Assembly (NCBI RefSeq): GCF_003710805.1
Contig: NZ_RHHB01000036.1
Coordinates: 1 to 33,855 of the forward strand
Reading direction: 5' to 3'
DNA from: Agromyces tardus
GTDB lineage: Bacteria; Actinomycetota; Actinomycetes; Actinomycetales; Microbacteriaceae
DNA length: 33,855 nucleotides
Below the pieces are notes generated by a model. That model was not told the origin of the DNA and made no database searches. It saw nothing but the letters and a program-made list of their open reading frames with translations. Shown here piece after piece: positions 8,327 to 19,587 of the stretch. Both the position numbers and the translations under genes were made by a program. Position 1 is the first letter of the stretch. Each line of letters opens with the position of its first letter.

Positions 8327-8406
8327 CCCGTCGGCGCCGCCCCGTCGCCGCAGCAGGGCGCGGCCGCGCGAGCGCGGCGACCCGCCGAACGCACAGGCAC
8401 GGCGGG

Positions 8407-8412
8407 TAGGAT
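8407..8412 (+). promoter_or_regulatory. -10 box of the first LCP gene
   Basis: TAGGAT, 19 bases before the ATG at 8432, with the GGGGAGG ribosome site in the short leader. Confidence 0.5.
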
Positions 8413-8431
8413 CGGCCCTCGGGGAGGTGCG

Positions 8432-9754
8432 ATGAGCGAACCCGTCGGCAACAGGCCCGGCGCGCGATCGGCACGGTCCGGCGCGCCCTCCTCGGCGTCC
8501 GTCGACGGCGCAGAGCTCCACGCGCGTCACGGTCGGCTCCCCCGGCGCAGCGGCGTGCGCACCGCGGTGACGCTCGTGGCATCCGCCCTCGCGGTGCTGC
8601 TCGTGAGCGGCGGCGTCGTCGCCGCCTTCGCGGTCGGCAACCTGCTGGGCTCGGTGAAGCCGGGTGTCGAGCTCGCAAGCGACGACGTGCTCGAGAACGT
8701 GCCCGATATCGGCGCGATGGAGGGCGGGCTCAACTTCCTCCTCGTCGGCAGCGACAAGCGCCCCGCCAACGGCGCGTTCGGCGACCCGGAGGAAGAGGCC
8801 GGGGTCCTCAACGACGTGACGATGGTGCTGCACATCTCGCAGGACCACTCGCACGTCGAGGTCGTGAGCTTCCCGCGCGACATGCTCGTCGACGTGCCCG
8901 AGTGCCCCGACCCGAACGACGCCGCGAATCCCTTCTCCGCCCGGTACCAGGTGAAGATGAACACCATCCTCAACGAGGGCGGGCTCGGCTGCATCGCCTC
9001 GACCGTCGAGGGCATGCTCGGCATCACGATCCCGGTGGGCGGAATCGTCGAGTTCGACGGCGTCGCAGCGCTCTCGGAGGCGGTCGGCGGCGTCGACGTC
9101 TGCGTCGTGGACGCGATCGACGACCCGTACTCGGGCCTGAAGCTCGACCCGGGCACCCACTCGCTCAAGGGCTACCAGGCGCTCGCGTTCCTGCGCACGC
9201 GCCACGGCGTGGGCGACGGCAGCGACCTCGGCCGCATCTCGAGCCAGCAGTCGTTCCTCGCGTCGCTGGCCCGTGAGCTCCAGTCCACGGGCACCCTCAC
9301 CGACCCGGTGAAGCTGTACTCCATCGCGAAGGCCGTGCTCTCGAACATGACCCTCTCGACGGGACTGCAGGACGCCGGACGACTCATCTCGATCGCTCGC
9401 GCCATCGCCGACATCGACCTCTCGAAGATCGCGTTCATCCAGTACCCCACGACCTACCTCGACGACTACTCCGCCGTCGTCCCCACGGAGTCCGGCGCCG
9501 TCATCGCCTCGGCGCTCCAGCAGGACGTGCCCGTGGTCTTCGACCCGACCGCGACGGCGAACGCCTCGTACGGCACGGTCGACCAGAGCCCCACGCCGAC
9601 GGATGCGGCGCCGCCGACCGACCCCGCGGCGGCCCCCACCGACGCACCCGCCACCGAGGCGCCGGCGACCACCGCGCCGAGCGCGGCGCTGCCCGGCGAC
9701 GTCACGGGCCAGACCGCCGACGAAGTCCGCTGCGCGGCGGGGAACGAGGGCTGA
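8432..9754 (+). CDS. LytR-CpsA-Psr (LCP) family wall-polymer transferase, first copy
   Basis: A 440-residue membrane-anchored LCP protein, the family that attaches teichoic acid-like or polysaccharide chains from lipid carriers to peptidoglycan outside the membrane. It has a basic N-terminus, one transmembrane helix at about 45-70 (VASALAVLLVSGGVVAAFAV), then the LCP core with LLVGSDKR, VLNDVTMVLHI, VSFPRDMLVDVP, VGGVDVCV and FLRTRHGVGDGSDLGRISSQ. These Arg and Asp residues bind the polyprenyl pyrophosphate head. Four extracellular cysteines (ECPDP, GLGCIA, DVCV and a C-terminal VRCAAG) suggest disulfides. The tail is Pro/Thr/Ala-rich and wall-spanning in character. ATG 8432 has GGGGAGG upstream. 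A very similar paralogue follows after a serine tRNA. Confidence 0.93.
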   Translation: MSEPVGNRPGARSARSGAPSSASVDGAELHARHGRLPRRSGVRTAVTLVASALAVLLVSGGVVAAFAVGNLLGSVKPGVELASDDVLENVPDIGAMEGGLNFLLVGSDKRPANGAFGDPEEEAGVLNDVTMVLHISQDHSHVEVVSFPRDMLVDVPECPDPNDAANPFSARYQVKMNTILNEGGLGCIASTVEGMLGITIPVGGIVEFDGVAALSEAVGGVDVCVVDAIDDPYSGLKLDPGTHSLKGYQALAFLRTRHGVGDGSDLGRISSQQSFLASLARELQSTGTLTDPVKLYSIAKAVLSNMTLSTGLQDAGRLISIARAIADIDLSKIAFIQYPTTYLDDYSAVVPTESGAVIASALQQDVPVVFDPTATANASYGTVDQSPTPTDAAPPTDPAAAPTDAPATEAPATTAPSAALPGDVTGQTADEVRCAAGNEG

Positions 9755-9882
9755 CCGGGCGATCCTCGCTGGGGGCGGCGCGACGACGGTCGGGATCGCC
9801 GCGGCGACCGGTCGGGAGCGCCGCCGACCGGTCAGGACCCTTTCAGAAACATCGTGGGAGGCTGGTCGAAATGCGCTTCGGC

Positions 9883-9888
9883 TAGAAT
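9883..9888 (+). promoter_or_regulatory. -10 box of tRNA-Ser(UGA)
   Basis: TAGAAT in the 192-base gap after the first LCP gene, 58 bases upstream of the mature tRNA. No clear -35 partner is visible, so the assignment is tentative. Confidence 0.4.
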
Positions 9889-9946
9889 CGGGGCCTGCCA
9901 GCCCGACGGAGCCCCGTGACGACACGGAGCGGCGCCGTGCCGGCAT

Positions 9947-10031
9947 GGAGGGCTGTCCGAGCGGCCGATGGAGCTGGTCTTGAAAACCAGTGGGCAGCAA
10001 TGCCTCGTGGGTTCGAATCCCACGCCCTCCG
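9947..10031 (+). tRNA. tRNA-Ser (anticodon UGA)
   Basis: An 85-base class II tRNA. The acceptor stem GGAGGGC pairs with GCCCTCC (10024-10030), followed by discriminator G. The anticodon arm is CTGGT-CTTGAAA-ACCAG, giving anticodon TGA. It has a long variable arm (GGGCAGCAATGCCTC region) and T-loop GGGTTCGAATCCC. The CCA end is not encoded. It lies between the two LCP paralogues. The second LCP gene begins 25 bases after it, so the two may share a transcript that is cut at the tRNA 3' end. Confidence 0.97.
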
Positions 10032-10056
10032 CGCCATGAGAGAGGAGACCGGCCGA

Positions 10057-11370
10057 GTGGATCACGACCTGCGTCACACGTCGCGTCGCGCCGCGAAGAC
10101 CCCGTCGATCGCCCGTCACGGCCGCCTCAGCAGCCACAGCACGTGGAAGACACTCGCGAAGGTCGCCGCATCCCTGCTCGCGGTGGTGCTCGTCTCGGGC
10201 GGCGCCGTGGCGTCGTACGCCGCGTGGGACCTGGCGAAGACCGTGCAGCCCACCGTCACCCTCGGCAACGAGTCGGTGCTCGAGGGCGTGCCCGACGTCG
10301 GGGCGATCGAGGGCGGCGTGAACCTGCTCATCATCGGCAGCGACAGCCGCCAGGGGCAGGGAATGGCGTTCGGCGATCCCGCCGAGGAGACCGCGGTCCT
10401 CAACGACGTGACGATGCTCATGCACATCGCGGAGGACCACACCCACACGTCGGTCATCAGCTTCCCGCGCGACATGCTGGTCGACGTGCCGGCGTGCACC
10501 GACCCCAACGACCCCACCGGCGAGCCCCTCTCCGAGCAGTACGGGGTCAAGATCAACACCGTGCTGTCCTACGGCGGCATGCCGTGCGTCGTGAAGACCG
10601 TCGAGCAGCTCACCGGGGTCACGATCCCGTTCGCCGGCATCGTTCAGTTCCTCGGCGTCGCCGGGATGTCGGAGGCCGTCGGCGGTGTCGACGTCTGCGT
10701 CGCAGAGAAGATCGAGGACGAGTACACGGGCACCTTCCTCGACCCGGGCACCCACACCCTGTCGGGCATGGCCGCCCTGCAGTTCCTCCGCACCCGCCAC
10801 GGCGTCGGCGACGGCTCCGACCTCGGCCGCATCTCGAACCAGCAGGTGTTCCTGTCGGCCCTCGCTCGCAAGCTGCAGGCCGACGGCACCTTCACCGATC
10901 CGGTGCGCCTGTACTCGATCGCCAAGGCCGCGCTCGCGAACATGCAGCTCTCCGACAGCCTCATGGACGCGACCCGGATGATCTCCATCGCCAAGGCGCT
11001 GAAGGACATCGACCTCGCCAAGATCGCCTTCATCCAGTACCCCACGGGCTACGTCGACGGTGGCGGGGCGGTCGCGCCGACCGATTCCGCCCAGATCGTG
11101 AACCAGGCGCTTCAGCAGGACATCCCCGTCGTGTTCGACACGGCCGCCCAGGCGGATTCGGCGTTCGCCTCGGCCGTCGACCCGAACGCCCAGGCTCCGG
11201 CTCCGGCCGATCCGGCAGCGACGGACGCCGCGACCGATCCCGCGGCCACCGACGCCGCCGCCGATCCTGCAGCACCGGCGCCGACCGTCGAGGCCCTGCC
11301 GAGCGACGTGAGCGGGCAGACCGCCGCGGAGACCCGCTGCTCGGCCGGCCGTTCGCTGGAAGACCAGTAG
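10057..11370 (+). CDS. LytR-CpsA-Psr (LCP) family wall-polymer transferase, second copy
   Basis: A 437-residue paralogue of the preceding LCP protein with the same plan: basic N-terminus, transmembrane helix (about 40-60), LCP core with LLIIGSDSRQGQG, VLNDVTMLMHI, ISFPRDMLVDVP, VGGVDVCVAEK and LRTRHGVGDGSDLGRISNQQ, then a tail rich in Ala, Asp, Thr and Pro ending DVSGQTAAETRCSAG. This closing motif and its Cys are shared with the first copy (DVTGQTADEVRCAAG). I chose GTG 10057 because AGAGGAGA lies nine bases upstream. An in-frame ATG at 10036 is only five bases after the tRNA 3' end and has no ribosome site. The open frame extends through the tRNA but is not coding there. Tandem duplication with the tRNA in between is likely. 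Confidence 0.92.
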   Translation: MDHDLRHTSRRAAKTPSIARHGRLSSHSTWKTLAKVAASLLAVVLVSGGAVASYAAWDLAKTVQPTVTLGNESVLEGVPDVGAIEGGVNLLIIGSDSRQGQGMAFGDPAEETAVLNDVTMLMHIAEDHTHTSVISFPRDMLVDVPACTDPNDPTGEPLSEQYGVKINTVLSYGGMPCVVKTVEQLTGVTIPFAGIVQFLGVAGMSEAVGGVDVCVAEKIEDEYTGTFLDPGTHTLSGMAALQFLRTRHGVGDGSDLGRISNQQVFLSALARKLQADGTFTDPVRLYSIAKAALANMQLSDSLMDATRMISIAKALKDIDLAKIAFIQYPTGYVDGGGAVAPTDSAQIVNQALQQDIPVVFDTAAQADSAFASAVDPNAQAPAPADPAATDAATDPAATDAAADPAAPAPTVEALPSDVSGQTAAETRCSAGRSLEDQ

Positions 11371-11502
11371 CGGCATCCGCTCGCGCCGTCACGGGCGCCG
11401 CTCGGGGGCTCGCCGGGGCCCGGTGATCGCGCGGATGCCACGGTGCGCCCGCGCCGCGGCGGGGCACGCACGCTCGAATCGTCAATCCCGCGACGGCCGG
11501 GT

Positions 11503-11508
11503 TATGAT
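11503..11508 (+). promoter_or_regulatory. -10 box of tRNA-Ser(GCU)
   Basis: TATGAT, 31 bases before the mature tRNA, with TCGTCA about 18 bases further up as a weak -35 box. Confidence 0.5.
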
Positions 11509-11539
11509 GGCAGTCGCGCAGGCCGTGAGGCTCGCGCGA

Positions 11540-11628
11540 GGAGACGTCGCATAGTCCGGCCGAGTGCACCACCCTGCTAAGGTGGAGTCCCCGTAAGGGG
11601 ACCAGGGGTTCAAATCCCCTCGTCTCCG
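11540..11628 (+). tRNA. tRNA-Ser (anticodon GCU)
   Basis: An 89-base class II tRNA. The acceptor stem GGAGACG pairs with CGTCTCC (11621-11627), with discriminator G. The anticodon arm is CCACC-CTGCTAA-GGTGG, giving anticodon GCT. The variable arm is AGTCCCCGTAAGGGGACC, a clear hairpin, and the T-arm is AGGGGTTCAAATCCCCT. CCA is not encoded. This is the second serine tRNA within 1.7 kb and lies downstream of serS. Confidence 0.97.
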
Positions 11629-11630
11629 CT

Positions 11631-11662
11631 CGAAGACAGGCTGCCGTCCGCGGCGGCCTTCG
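11631..11662 (+). terminator. Candidate terminator after tRNA-Ser(GCU)
   Basis: CGAAG...GGCTGCCG - TCCG - CGGCGGCC..TTCG can fold as a stem with one mismatch and a four-base loop directly after the tRNA, followed by TCGT. There is no long T-run. Confidence 0.45.
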
Positions 11663-11719
11663 TCGTATCCGGAGGGTCGCGTGGGCCGTTCGGCCCCACC
11701 ATCTCCCCCCGGCGCGATC

Positions 11720-11725
11720 TAGGCT
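11720..11725 (+). promoter_or_regulatory. -10 box of the first lipoprotein gene
   Basis: TAGGCT within CTAGGCTC, 34 bases before the ATG at 11760. The identical octamer stands 33 bases before the paralogous gene at 12416, so the promoter was duplicated with the gene or both are controlled alike. Confidence 0.5.
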
Positions 11726-11759
11726 CCGGTGATCACATGACACCGGGGGAGTGGCACGT

Positions 11760-12230
11760 ATGCGACGATTCACCATGGCCGCAGCGATCGTCGTCGCGGG
11801 TGCGGCCGCACTGACCGGCTGTTCGGGACAGGTCGCGGATGAGGTCCGCGAGAGCGCGACCGCGAAGGTGAGCGAGAGCGCGGCGGCGATCAAGGATGCC
11901 GCCTGCGCGAAGATCACCGCCGGCATCGAGGAGATCTCGAGCGGCATCACGGCCCGGCTCGAGACGGCGACGGCGGAGACACGTGCCGACGTCGAGGCGT
12001 ACCTCGCCGACGCCGCCGACCAGGTCGACGCACTGGTCGCGGACGCCGAGAACGACCAACTCGTCGCGGCGGTGCAGGACTTCGCCGACGAGGTCAAGGA
12101 GTCGGCCGACTATGCAGCCGAACTCCCCGACGACTCTTCCACGCAGGATCCTGAGAAGCTCGCCGAGCTCGAGCAGAAGCTCGACGACGCGGTCGCGAAG
12201 GTGGAGGACGCCTGCTCGGGCGACGAATAG
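11760..12230 (+). CDS. Small helical lipoprotein, paralogue A
   Basis: A 156-residue secreted lipoprotein. The signal peptide (MRRFTMAAAIVVAGAAALTG) ends in lipobox LTGC, so the mature Cys is lipid-anchored outside the cell. The mature part is almost wholly alpha-helical by composition, rich in Ala, Asp and Glu with heptad-like spacing, and contains one Cys near each end (DAACAKI and VEDACSGDE) that could form a disulfide. The middle segment ADAADQVDALVADAENDQL matches the shape of the next gene product, [21 protein letters not shown] do not recognise a named family. ATG 11760 is preferred over GTG 11751 because GGGGGAG lies eight bases before it. Role unknown; perhaps envelope-associated. 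Confidence 0.85.
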   Translation: MRRFTMAAAIVVAGAAALTGCSGQVADEVRESATAKVSESAAAIKDAACAKITAGIEEISSGITARLETATAETRADVEAYLADAADQVDALVADAENDQLVAAVQDFADEVKESADYAAELPDDSSTQDPEKLAELEQKLDDAVAKVEDACSGDE

Positions 12231-12376
12231 CTTCTGGCGACGCTCCCGGGCTCGAGCTTCGCGCGCCGACGCCGCCGGGCCGCCGGCGGCCATTCGGCGA
12301 GCCGTGGTCGAGGCCGTCGCCGCGCGAATGGCAGCATCCTGCTGTCCCCCGGCTGCATCCTGTCGGCGGCCGTCGC

Positions 12377-12382
12377 TAGGCT
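12377..12382 (+). promoter_or_regulatory. -10 box of the second lipoprotein gene
   Basis: TAGGCT in CTAGGCTC, 33 bases before the ATG, with AGGGAG as the ribosome site in the leader. Confidence 0.5.
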
Positions 12383-12415
12383 CTGATCCGTAACACGATC
12401 AGGGAGATCTGCACG

Positions 12416-12850
12416 ATGCAACGAATCACCATGTCCACCGTTCTCGTCCTTTCCGGCGCCCTGCTGCTGTCGGGCTGCGCCTCCGGTGGCGCCACGTCCG
12501 CCGCGCCTGCCGACGACACCTGCACGACCACCGCCTCCGAGGTGCGCGACATCTCGAACGGCGTGCAGAACAACCTCGCGGCCGCCAGCGACCTCGACGA
12601 GCTCGACACGTACCTCGACGACGCGAGCGCGCGCGTCCAGGCCCTCATCGACGACCTCGGCGACGACGAGAAGCTGCAGTCCGCGGTCGAGGGCTTCCAG
12701 GAGTCCGTCGCCACGGCGACCGACTACGCGGGCACGCTGCCCCAGCCCGACGCCGACGGCGCGATCGCACAGGACCCCGAGGCCCTCGCCGAGCAGCAGA
12801 CGAGCCTGCAGCAGGCGTCGGCCAAGGTCAGCGAGGTCTGCGCCGACTGA
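12416..12850 (+). CDS. Small helical lipoprotein, paralogue B
   Basis: A 144-residue lipoprotein whose signal peptide ends LLLSGC (lipobox). The mature protein has a short Ser/Ala/Gly linker, then a helical domain. Cysteines sit at both ends (DDTCTTT and SEVCAD), as in the preceding gene. Shared features with paralogue A include the start MQRITMS against MRRFTMA, a [20 protein letters not shown] helix against VDALVADAENDQLVAAVQD, and the DYAGTLP against DYAAELP turn before a final helix. The ATG 12416 has AGGGAG 14 bases up. A strong hairpin terminator follows. The pair appears to be a tandem duplication of an uncharacterised exported helical protein. Confidence 0.85.
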   Translation: MQRITMSTVLVLSGALLLSGCASGGATSAAPADDTCTTTASEVRDISNGVQNNLAAASDLDELDTYLDDASARVQALIDDLGDDEKLQSAVEGFQESVATATDYAGTLPQPDADGAIAQDPEALAEQQTSLQQASAKVSEVCAD

Positions 12851-12883
12851 GGTCGCGGCCGGCTCGGCCGGCCCACGCGAGAA

Positions 12884-12930
12884 CGCGAAGCCCGTGGCAT
12901 CCGCTCACCCGGATGCCGCGGGCCTTCGCG
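12884..12930 (+). terminator. Strong hairpin terminator after the lipoprotein pair
   Basis: The arm at 12884-12903 pairs with 12910-12930 over about 20 bp, with one bulged G and one wobble pair, and a six-base loop (CTCACC). The stem top is GGCATCCG/CGGATGCC, the hexamer that recurs across the window. TCTTC follows the stem. Confidence 0.75.
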
Positions 12931-12961
12931 TCTTCGGATTCGTATTCCCGATGCCCGCCCC

Positions 12962-12967
12962 TACGAT
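12962..12967 (+). promoter_or_regulatory. -10 box of the glgX-treY-treZ operon
   Basis: TACGAT, 35 bases before the glgX ATG at 13003, with a GGGGGA ribosome site in the leader. No obvious -35. Confidence 0.45.
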
Positions 12968-13002
12968 GGGCGGAGGTTCGCTCGACATCTGGGGGACGAC
13001 GA

Positions 13003-15248
<2,246 letters not shown>

Positions 15249-15252
<4 letters not shown>

Positions 15253-17735
15253 CCCGGGCCCGCGAGCCGCGTTCGACGTACCGGCTCCAGATCCGCTCGG
15301 GCTTCACGCTGGCGGATGCCGCGGGGCTCGTCGACTACCTCGACGCGCTCGGCGTCGACTGGGTGTACGTCTCGCCGCTGCTCGGCGCGCGGGCGGGCTC
15401 CGACCACGGCTACGACGTCGTCGCGCACGACGAGGTGGATGCGGCACGCGGCGGTGCGGCCGGCCTGCAGCTGCTGTCGGATGCCGCGCACGCGGCCGGT
15501 CTCGGCGTGCTCGCCGACATCGTGCCGAACCACGTGGGCGTCGCCGTTCCCGCCGAGAACGCCTGGTGGTGGAGCCTGCTGCAGCTGGGACCCGAGTCGC
15601 CGCACGCCGCGGCGTTCGATGTCGACTGGGACGCCGCGGGCGGGCGCCTGCGCATTCCGGTGCTCGGCGGCGCGCTCGAGGAGGCGGCCGCGTCGGGCGA
15701 CCTCCGCGTCGAGGGCGACGAGCTGCGGTACTTCGAGCACCGGTTCCCGCTCGCGCCGGGCACCGCGGATGCGGTCGCGACTCGCGCCGACGATGCCGAG
15801 CCGGCCGGCGCCGCGGCATCCGACGTGCTCGCCGTGCACGCCCGCCAGCACTACGAGCTCGTGCACTGGCGCCGCGCCGATGCCGAGCTCAACTACCGCC
15901 GGTTCTTCGCGGTGAACGAGCTCGCGGGCATCCGGGTCGAGGACCCGGCGGTGTTCGACGCGAGCCACGCCGAGATCGTGCGCTGGGTGCAGGGCGGACT
16001 CGTCGACGGGCTGCGGGTCGACCACCCCGACGGCCTTGCTGCGCCCGGCGCCTACCTCGACCGACTCGCCGACGCGACCGGCGGCGCGTACGTGCTCGTC
16101 GAGAAGATCCTCGAGGGCGACGAGGCCCTGCCGCCGTTCTGGCGGACGGATGGCACCACGGGCTACGACGCCCTCGCCGACGTCGACCGGGTGCTCGTCG
16201 ACCCGCGCGGCGAGGCGCCCCTCGACGAGCTCGACGCCCGCCTGCGGGCCGACACCGGCATCGCCGGTTACGGGACCTGGCATGACCTGATTCACGGCAC
16301 GAAGCGCGGCATCGCCGACGGCATCCTGCGCAGCGAGGTGCTGCGCCTCGAGCGGATGCTGCCGCAACCGGCTCCGCCCGACGCGGCCGACGCCATCGCC
16401 GAGCTGCTCGCCTGCTTCCCCGTCTACCGGTCCTACCTGCCCGCGGGGCGGGAGCACCTCGAGGAGTCGGCTGCGCTCGCCCGACGACACCGCCCCGAAC
16501 TCTCCGATGCGATCGAGGCACTGATGCCCGTGCTCGGCGACCCCGACTCACCCGTCGCCGTGCGCTTCCAGCAGACGAGCGGCATGGTCATGGCCAAGGG
16601 CGTCGAGGACACCGCCTTCTACCGGTGCACCCGCCTCGGGTCGCTCACCGAGGTCGGCGGCGACCCGTCGCAGTTCGCGATCGCGCGCGACGCCTTCCAC
16701 GACCGGCAGCTGCGCCGGCTCGGCACCCTGCCCCACTCGATGACGACGCTCTCGACCCACGACACCAAGCGCGGCGAAGACGTGCGCGCCCGCCTGGACG
16801 TGCTCGCCGAGGTTCCCGAGCGATGGGCCGAGGTGCTCGAGCGGTTCCGCGCGATGGCCGGCTCCACGGGCGACGGCCCGTTCGACGCCCTGCTCTGGCA
16901 GGCGATCGTGGGGGCGTGGCCCGCGTCGCGCGAGCGGCTGCACGCCTACGCCGAGAAGGCCGCGCGCGAGGCATCCGTGTCGACGACGTGGTACGAACCG
17001 GATGCCGCGTTCGAGGGGCGCATGCACGAGGTGATCGACCGGGCCTTCGACGATCGGGCGGTGCGCGCCGAGCTCGACGGGTTCGTCGCGTGGATCGCGC
17101 CGGCGGGCTGGTCGAACGGGTTGTCGGCGAAGCTGTTGCAGCTCACGATGCCCGGCGTGCCCGACGTGTACCAGGGCAGCGAGCTGTGGGAGACGAGCCT
17201 CGTCGACCCCGACAACCGGCGGGTGGTCGACTTCGACGAGCGGCGGCGGATGCTGCGCGACCTCGATGCGGCCCTCGACGGCGACGGCGACGTCGACGCC
17301 GCTCGCCTGCCGCCCGTCGACGAGACCGCCGCGGCGAAGCTCCTCGTCACCTCGCGCGCGCTGCGGCTGCGCCGCGATCGCCCGGAGCTCTTCGCCCGCT
17401 ACGTGCCGATGGTCGTGACGGGCGCGGCGGCCGAACACGTGCTCGCCTTCGACCGCGGCGGCGCAGTGACCGTCGCGACGCGCCTGCCGGTCGGGCTCGC
17501 CGCTCGCGCGGGCGCCGAGCCCGCGGCATCCGCCCCTGCCGAAGCCTGGAAGGACACCCTGCTCATGCGCCGTGCCGGCCCCACCGTCGACGTGCTCACC
17601 GGGCGCCGGTTCGAGGCGGGTGCGATCCCGCTCGCCGAGCTGCTCGCGCACTACCCGGTGGCGCTGCTCGCCGACGTCGACGCACGAGCCGGGTCGCGCG
17701 GCGGCCGTCACGTCGCCGACGAGGGCGCCCGATGA
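15249..17735 (+). CDS. treY: Maltooligosyl trehalose synthase
   Basis: An 828-residue GH13 enzyme that isomerises the reducing-end alpha-1,4 bond of maltooligosaccharides to alpha-1,1, forming maltooligosyl trehalose. It starts [20 protein letters not shown], typical for TreY, followed by [19 protein letters not shown] and IVPNHVG. The catalytic loop is [13 protein letters not shown] (nucleophile Asp) with acid/base Glu in [12 protein letters not shown]; the third Asp is in [25 protein letters not shown] and [15 protein letters not shown] near the C-terminus are also family hallmarks. It overlaps both glgX upstream and treZ downstream by ATGA junctions, so the three proteins are probably made together. 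It is somewhat longer than most homologues because of Ala/Asp-rich insertions (for example [15 protein letters not shown]). Confidence 0.97.
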
Positions 17736-19504
17736 GCGTGGAGGTGTGGGCGCCGATCCCGTCCCGGCTGGCGCTGCGGCGGACGGGGCACCCCGACGCC
17801 CCGATGGAGCGAGCCGACGGCGGCTGGTGGCGGCTCGACGTCGAGCTCGCCCCCGGCGACGCCTACGGCTTCGTGCTCGACGACGACGACCGGGCGCTGC
17901 CCGATCCGCGCTCGCACCGCCAGCCGAACGGCGTGCACGAACCCGGCGTCGCCTTCGACGTCATGGCGCACGAGTGGGCGGATGCCGCGTGGACCGGCCG
18001 CCAGCTCGCGGGCGGTGTGATCTACGAGCTGCACGTCGGCACGTTCACGCCCGAGGGGACGCTCGACGCCGCGATCGGGCGACTCGACCACCTCGTCGAC
18101 CTCGGCATCGACTTCGTCGAGCTGCTGCCCGTCAACGGGTTCAACGGCACGCACAACTGGGGGTACGACGGGGTGCTCTGGTACACCGTGCACGAGGGGT
18201 ACGGCGGGCCGGAGGCCTACCAGCGCTTCGTCGACGCGTGCCATGCGCGGGGGCTCGCCGTCATCCAGGACGTCGTCTACAACCACCTCGGGCCGAGCGG
18301 CAACTACCTGACGCGGTTCGGCCCGTACCTGCGCACCGCGAGCCGCAACACGTGGGGCGACTCGGTGAACCTCGACGAGCCCGAGGTGCGCCGCTTCATC
18401 GTCGAGAACGCGCTCATGTGGCTGCGCGACTTCCACATCGACGGGCTGCGGCTCGACGCCGTGCACGCCCTCGCCGACACGAGCCGGCCGCACCTGCTGC
18501 AGGAGATCGCCGAGGCATCCGATGCCCTGAGCGCGCACCTCGGGCGCCCGCTCTCGCTCATCGCCGAGAGCGACCTCAACGACCCGAGGCTCATCCTGCC
18601 GCGCGAGGCCGGGGGCTATGGACTCACGGCGCAGTGGAGCGACGACCACCACCACGCGCTGCACGTCGCGCTCACGGGCGAGACGAGCGGCTACTACGCC
18701 GACTTCGCGCCGCTCGACGCGCTCGTGAAGACCACGACGAAGGGCTTCTTCCACGACGGTTCGTACTCGTCGTTCCGCGGGCGCGACCACGGCGTGCCGA
18801 TCGACCCCGCCGTGCCCACGTGGCGGCTCGTCACCTTCACGCAGGACCACGACCAGATCGGCAACCGGGCGGCCGGCGACCGGATGTCGCAGACGCTCGG
18901 CGAACGCCGCCTCGCCGTCGCCGCGGTGCTGAACCTGACCTCGCCGTTCACCCCGATGCTCTTCATGGGCGAGGAGTGGGGCGCGTCGACCCCGTGGCAG
19001 TTCTTCACCTCGCATCCGGAGCCCGACCTCGGCCGTGCGACCGCCGAGGGGCGCATCGCCGAGTTCGCCCGGATGGGCTGGGACGAGTCGGTGGTGCCCG
19101 ACCCGCAGGACCCCGAGACGTTCCGGCGGTCGAAGCTCGACTGGGCCGAGCGGGAGTCGGGCGCGCACGCTCGCCTGCTCGAGCTGCACCGTGCCCTCCT
19201 GGTGCTGCGGCGGGCCTGGCCCGAGTTCACCGACCCGGCCTTCGCGCACACCGCGGCCTGGGCGGATGACGCGGCCAAGCGGTTCCGCATGGATCGCGGC
19301 CAGGGCGTCGGCGTCGGCGGCCTCGCGGGTTCCGGACCGGCGCCCATCGTCAGCGTGCTCGCGAACCTCGGATCGGAGCCCTGGCCCGTCGCGTTCGACG
19401 GCGACCTCGAGGTGCTCCTCGCCACCGATCCCGCCCTCGCCCGCACCGACGCCGGCCTGCTCCTGCCTCCGGAGTCGGCGGCGATCGTGGCCCGAGTGGG
19501 CTGA
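17732..19504 (+). CDS. treZ: Maltooligosyl trehalose trehalohydrolase
   Basis: A 590-residue GH13 enzyme that releases free trehalose from the TreY product. A short N-terminal beta domain ([14 protein letters not shown]) precedes the barrel with [35 protein letters not shown] and [13 protein letters not shown], the nucleophile region [14 protein letters not shown], acid/base [11 protein letters not shown], and [16 protein letters not shown]. The [17 protein letters not shown] segment is diagnostic for TreZ. Start ATG 17732 overlaps the treY stop. Together with GlgX and TreY this completes the TreY/TreZ pathway from glycogen to trehalose, an osmotic and desiccation protectant. A hairpin follows the stop. 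Confidence 0.97.
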   Translation: MSVEVWAPIPSRLALRRTGHPDAPMERADGGWWRLDVELAPGDAYGFVLDDDDRALPDPRSHRQPNGVHEPGVAFDVMAHEWADAAWTGRQLAGGVIYELHVGTFTPEGTLDAAIGRLDHLVDLGIDFVELLPVNGFNGTHNWGYDGVLWYTVHEGYGGPEAYQRFVDACHARGLAVIQDVVYNHLGPSGNYLTRFGPYLRTASRNTWGDSVNLDEPEVRRFIVENALMWLRDFHIDGLRLDAVHALADTSRPHLLQEIAEASDALSAHLGRPLSLIAESDLNDPRLILPREAGGYGLTAQWSDDHHHALHVALTGETSGYYADFAPLDALVKTTTKGFFHDGSYSSFRGRDHGVPIDPAVPTWRLVTFTQDHDQIGNRAAGDRMSQTLGERRLAVAAVLNLTSPFTPMLFMGEEWGASTPWQFFTSHPEPDLGRATAEGRIAEFARMGWDESVVPDPQDPETFRRSKLDWAERESGAHARLLELHRALLVLRRAWPEFTDPAFAHTAAWADDAAKRFRMDRGQGVGVGGLAGSGPAPIVSVLANLGSEPWPVAFDGDLEVLLATDPALARTDAGLLLPPESAAIVARVG

Positions 19505-19512
19505 GGCCCGCC

Positions 19513-19537
19513 CGCCGAGCGCACTCGCGGCTCGGCG
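19513..19537 (+). terminator. Candidate terminator of the trehalose operon
   Basis: CGCCGAGC (19513-19520) and GCTCGGCG (19530-19537) form a perfect 8-bp stem with a nine-base loop, eight bases after the treZ stop. There is no T-run. Confidence 0.5.
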
Positions 19538-19575
19538 CGGGACGCTCGCCGCTCGCCGCGGGGGCGCCGCGGTCC

Positions 19576-19581
19576 TACGAT
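19576..19581 (+). promoter_or_regulatory. -10 box of a leaderless promoter (ClbS-family gene)
   Basis: TACGAT, then six bases, then GTG at 19588. No ribosome site precedes the start. Confidence 0.55.
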
Positions 19582-19587
19582 GTGCGG

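Noticed and set aside
7418..10000. Very long minus-strand open frame (860 codons) across HAD and LCP genes
   Set aside because: Shadow of GC-rich coding sequence: Arg/Gly/Val/Asp-rich translation with no domain, on the opposite strand to two recognisable genes.
9916..10056. Upstream extension of the second LCP gene
   Set aside because: The open frame passes through tRNA-Ser(UGA); the start with a ribosome site is GTG 10057.
12913..13002. Upstream extension of glgX
   Set aside because: It would translate the terminator and the promoter; ATG 13003 has a ribosome site and gives the family N-terminus.
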